This document shows, one piece after another, positions 5,270 to 5,731 of a stretch of 5,731 bases of DNA. Position numbers and translations under genes: made by a program. Under the pieces are notes generated by a model. It was not told the origin of the DNA. It did not search any database and saw only the letters and a program-made list of their open reading frames with translations. Position 1 is the stretch's first letter, and each line of letters starts with the position of its first letter. Origin of the DNA: Chlorobiaceae bacterium (GTDB lineage Bacteria; Bacteroidota; Chlorobiia; Chlorobiales; Chlorobiaceae); NCBI GenBank assembly GCA_013336025.1, contig JAAXUM010000129.1, positions 1 to 5,731 on the forward strand, given 5' to 3'.

Positions 5270-5731
5270 ATGAAGCAAACCCTGAGGTCTCATAAGGTAC
5301 GCCTGACAACGCTCTCACCGCTCTTTATTGGAGCGGGAGAGGAGCACACGCTTTCGCCGTATAGTGATTATGTGCAGCGCGGTGATTCTCTCATTTACAT
5401 CGATACCGACAAACTTCAGGAAGCAATGCAAGGGAACAAGGCGCTCGTCGATGCGTTTGTGAATGGTATAAGGCAGTTCGACAATAACCGCTCGACCTTT
5501 GAGCTTGAAACCTTCATTACCGAAACATTGGGCAGGAAGGTCGATGATTTCGCCGCTCGCCAAGTGCGAATCGAGGGAGACATCAACAAAGCTCACCTTC
5601 GTCGTTTTGTTGCCACAGCCGGAAAGCCCTTTATTCCCGGAAGTTCCCTGAAAGGAGCGATCAGGACGGCGACGCTGGTCGATTGGCTGCTGAACAGAAA
5701 GGATGGTGAGCCGGAATTGGGCAGAATCCGG
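5270..5731 (+). CDS. csm5: Csm5, crRNA 3'-end RAMP subunit (N-terminal 154 residues, cut by window edge)
   Basis: The frame starts at ATG 5270, 9 bases after the csm4 stop, and stays open to the last base of the window, giving 154 codons of a protein that is usually around 350-400 residues. It begins MKQTLRSHKVRLTTLSPLFI; the TLSPLFIGAGEE block (14-25) and the downstream YSDYVQRGDSLIYIDTDKL (31-49) are the family's N-terminal signature. GKPFIPGSSLKGAIRTATL (118-136) is the RAMP motif that binds the crRNA backbone. Csm5 caps the 3' end of the crRNA in the Csm complex and helps recruit nucleases for crRNA 3' trimming; it is not itself the target RNA nuclease. No Shine-Dalgarno sequence precedes the start. 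The missing part includes the C-terminal Gly-rich loop. Confidence 0.95.
   Translation, partial: MKQTLRSHKVRLTTLSPLFIGAGEEHTLSPYSDYVQRGDSLIYIDTDKLQEAMQGNKALVDAFVNGIRQFDNNRSTFELETFITETLGRKVDDFAARQVRIEGDINKAHLRRFVATAGKPFIPGSSLKGAIRTATLVDWLLNRKDGEPELGRIR
5627..5655 (+). repeat. 29-base near-repeat, copy 2 (in csm5)
   Basis: This is the partner of 3631-3659 in csm3, with 27 of 29 bases identical, again encoding PFIPGSSLKG. It lies in the same orientation about 2 kb away within the same operon, so recombination between the copies would delete the end of csm3, all of csm4 and the start of csm5, fusing csm3 to csm5 in frame (both copies begin at the same codon position). That event is hypothetical; nothing here shows it has happened. 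Confidence 0.6.

Overview
The window holds most of a type III-A (Csm) CRISPR-Cas effector operon on the + strand: cas10/csm1 (578-3049), csm2 (3068-3493), csm3 (3496-4221), csm4 (4232-5260) and the first 154 codons of csm5 (5270 to the window edge). The genes are separated by only 18, 2, 10 and 9 bases, so they are almost certainly one transcription unit. No CRISPR array, cas6, cas1/cas2 or CARF effector (Csm6/Csx1) gene is visible; if present they lie outside the window.

Layout. Bases 1-131 carry the 5' end of an unrecognised gene running leftward (minus strand). Bases 132-577 form a divergent upstream region without a convincing complete gene. It contains several short inverted repeats, a GC-rich terminator-like hairpin (290-313) pointing at the operon, a candidate sigma70-type promoter (333-362), an orphan 65-codon open frame (337-531) that may be a gene remnant, and a small imperfect palindrome (552-564) just before the cas10 start. 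From 578 onward the DNA is densely coding.

How the genes work together (family knowledge applied to the motifs seen). Cas10 pairs with Csm4, which holds the crRNA 5' tag. Repeated Csm3 subunits form the crRNA-binding backbone and cut target RNA. Csm2 forms the inner filament, and Csm5 sits at the crRNA 3' end. On target RNA binding, the Cas10 HD domain cuts ssDNA and its Palm/GGDD site makes cyclic oligoadenylates. Here the HD motif (H14-D15), the GGDD (628-631) and the Csm3 active-site Asp (D35 by motif alignment) are all intact, so target RNA cleavage, DNA cleavage and second-messenger synthesis all look functional. Signalling implies a cOA-responsive effector encoded elsewhere.

Organism. 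All five + strand starts lack a recognisable Shine-Dalgarno sequence, the base composition looks roughly balanced, and the Csm protein style is compatible with the Bacteroidota/Chlorobiota group, perhaps a green sulfur bacterium. This is inference from style, not an identification. The Csm system itself is well described. The less ordinary points are the Cas10 linker without a Cys-based zinc finger, the structured upstream region, and a 29-base near-identical stretch shared by csm3 and csm5.
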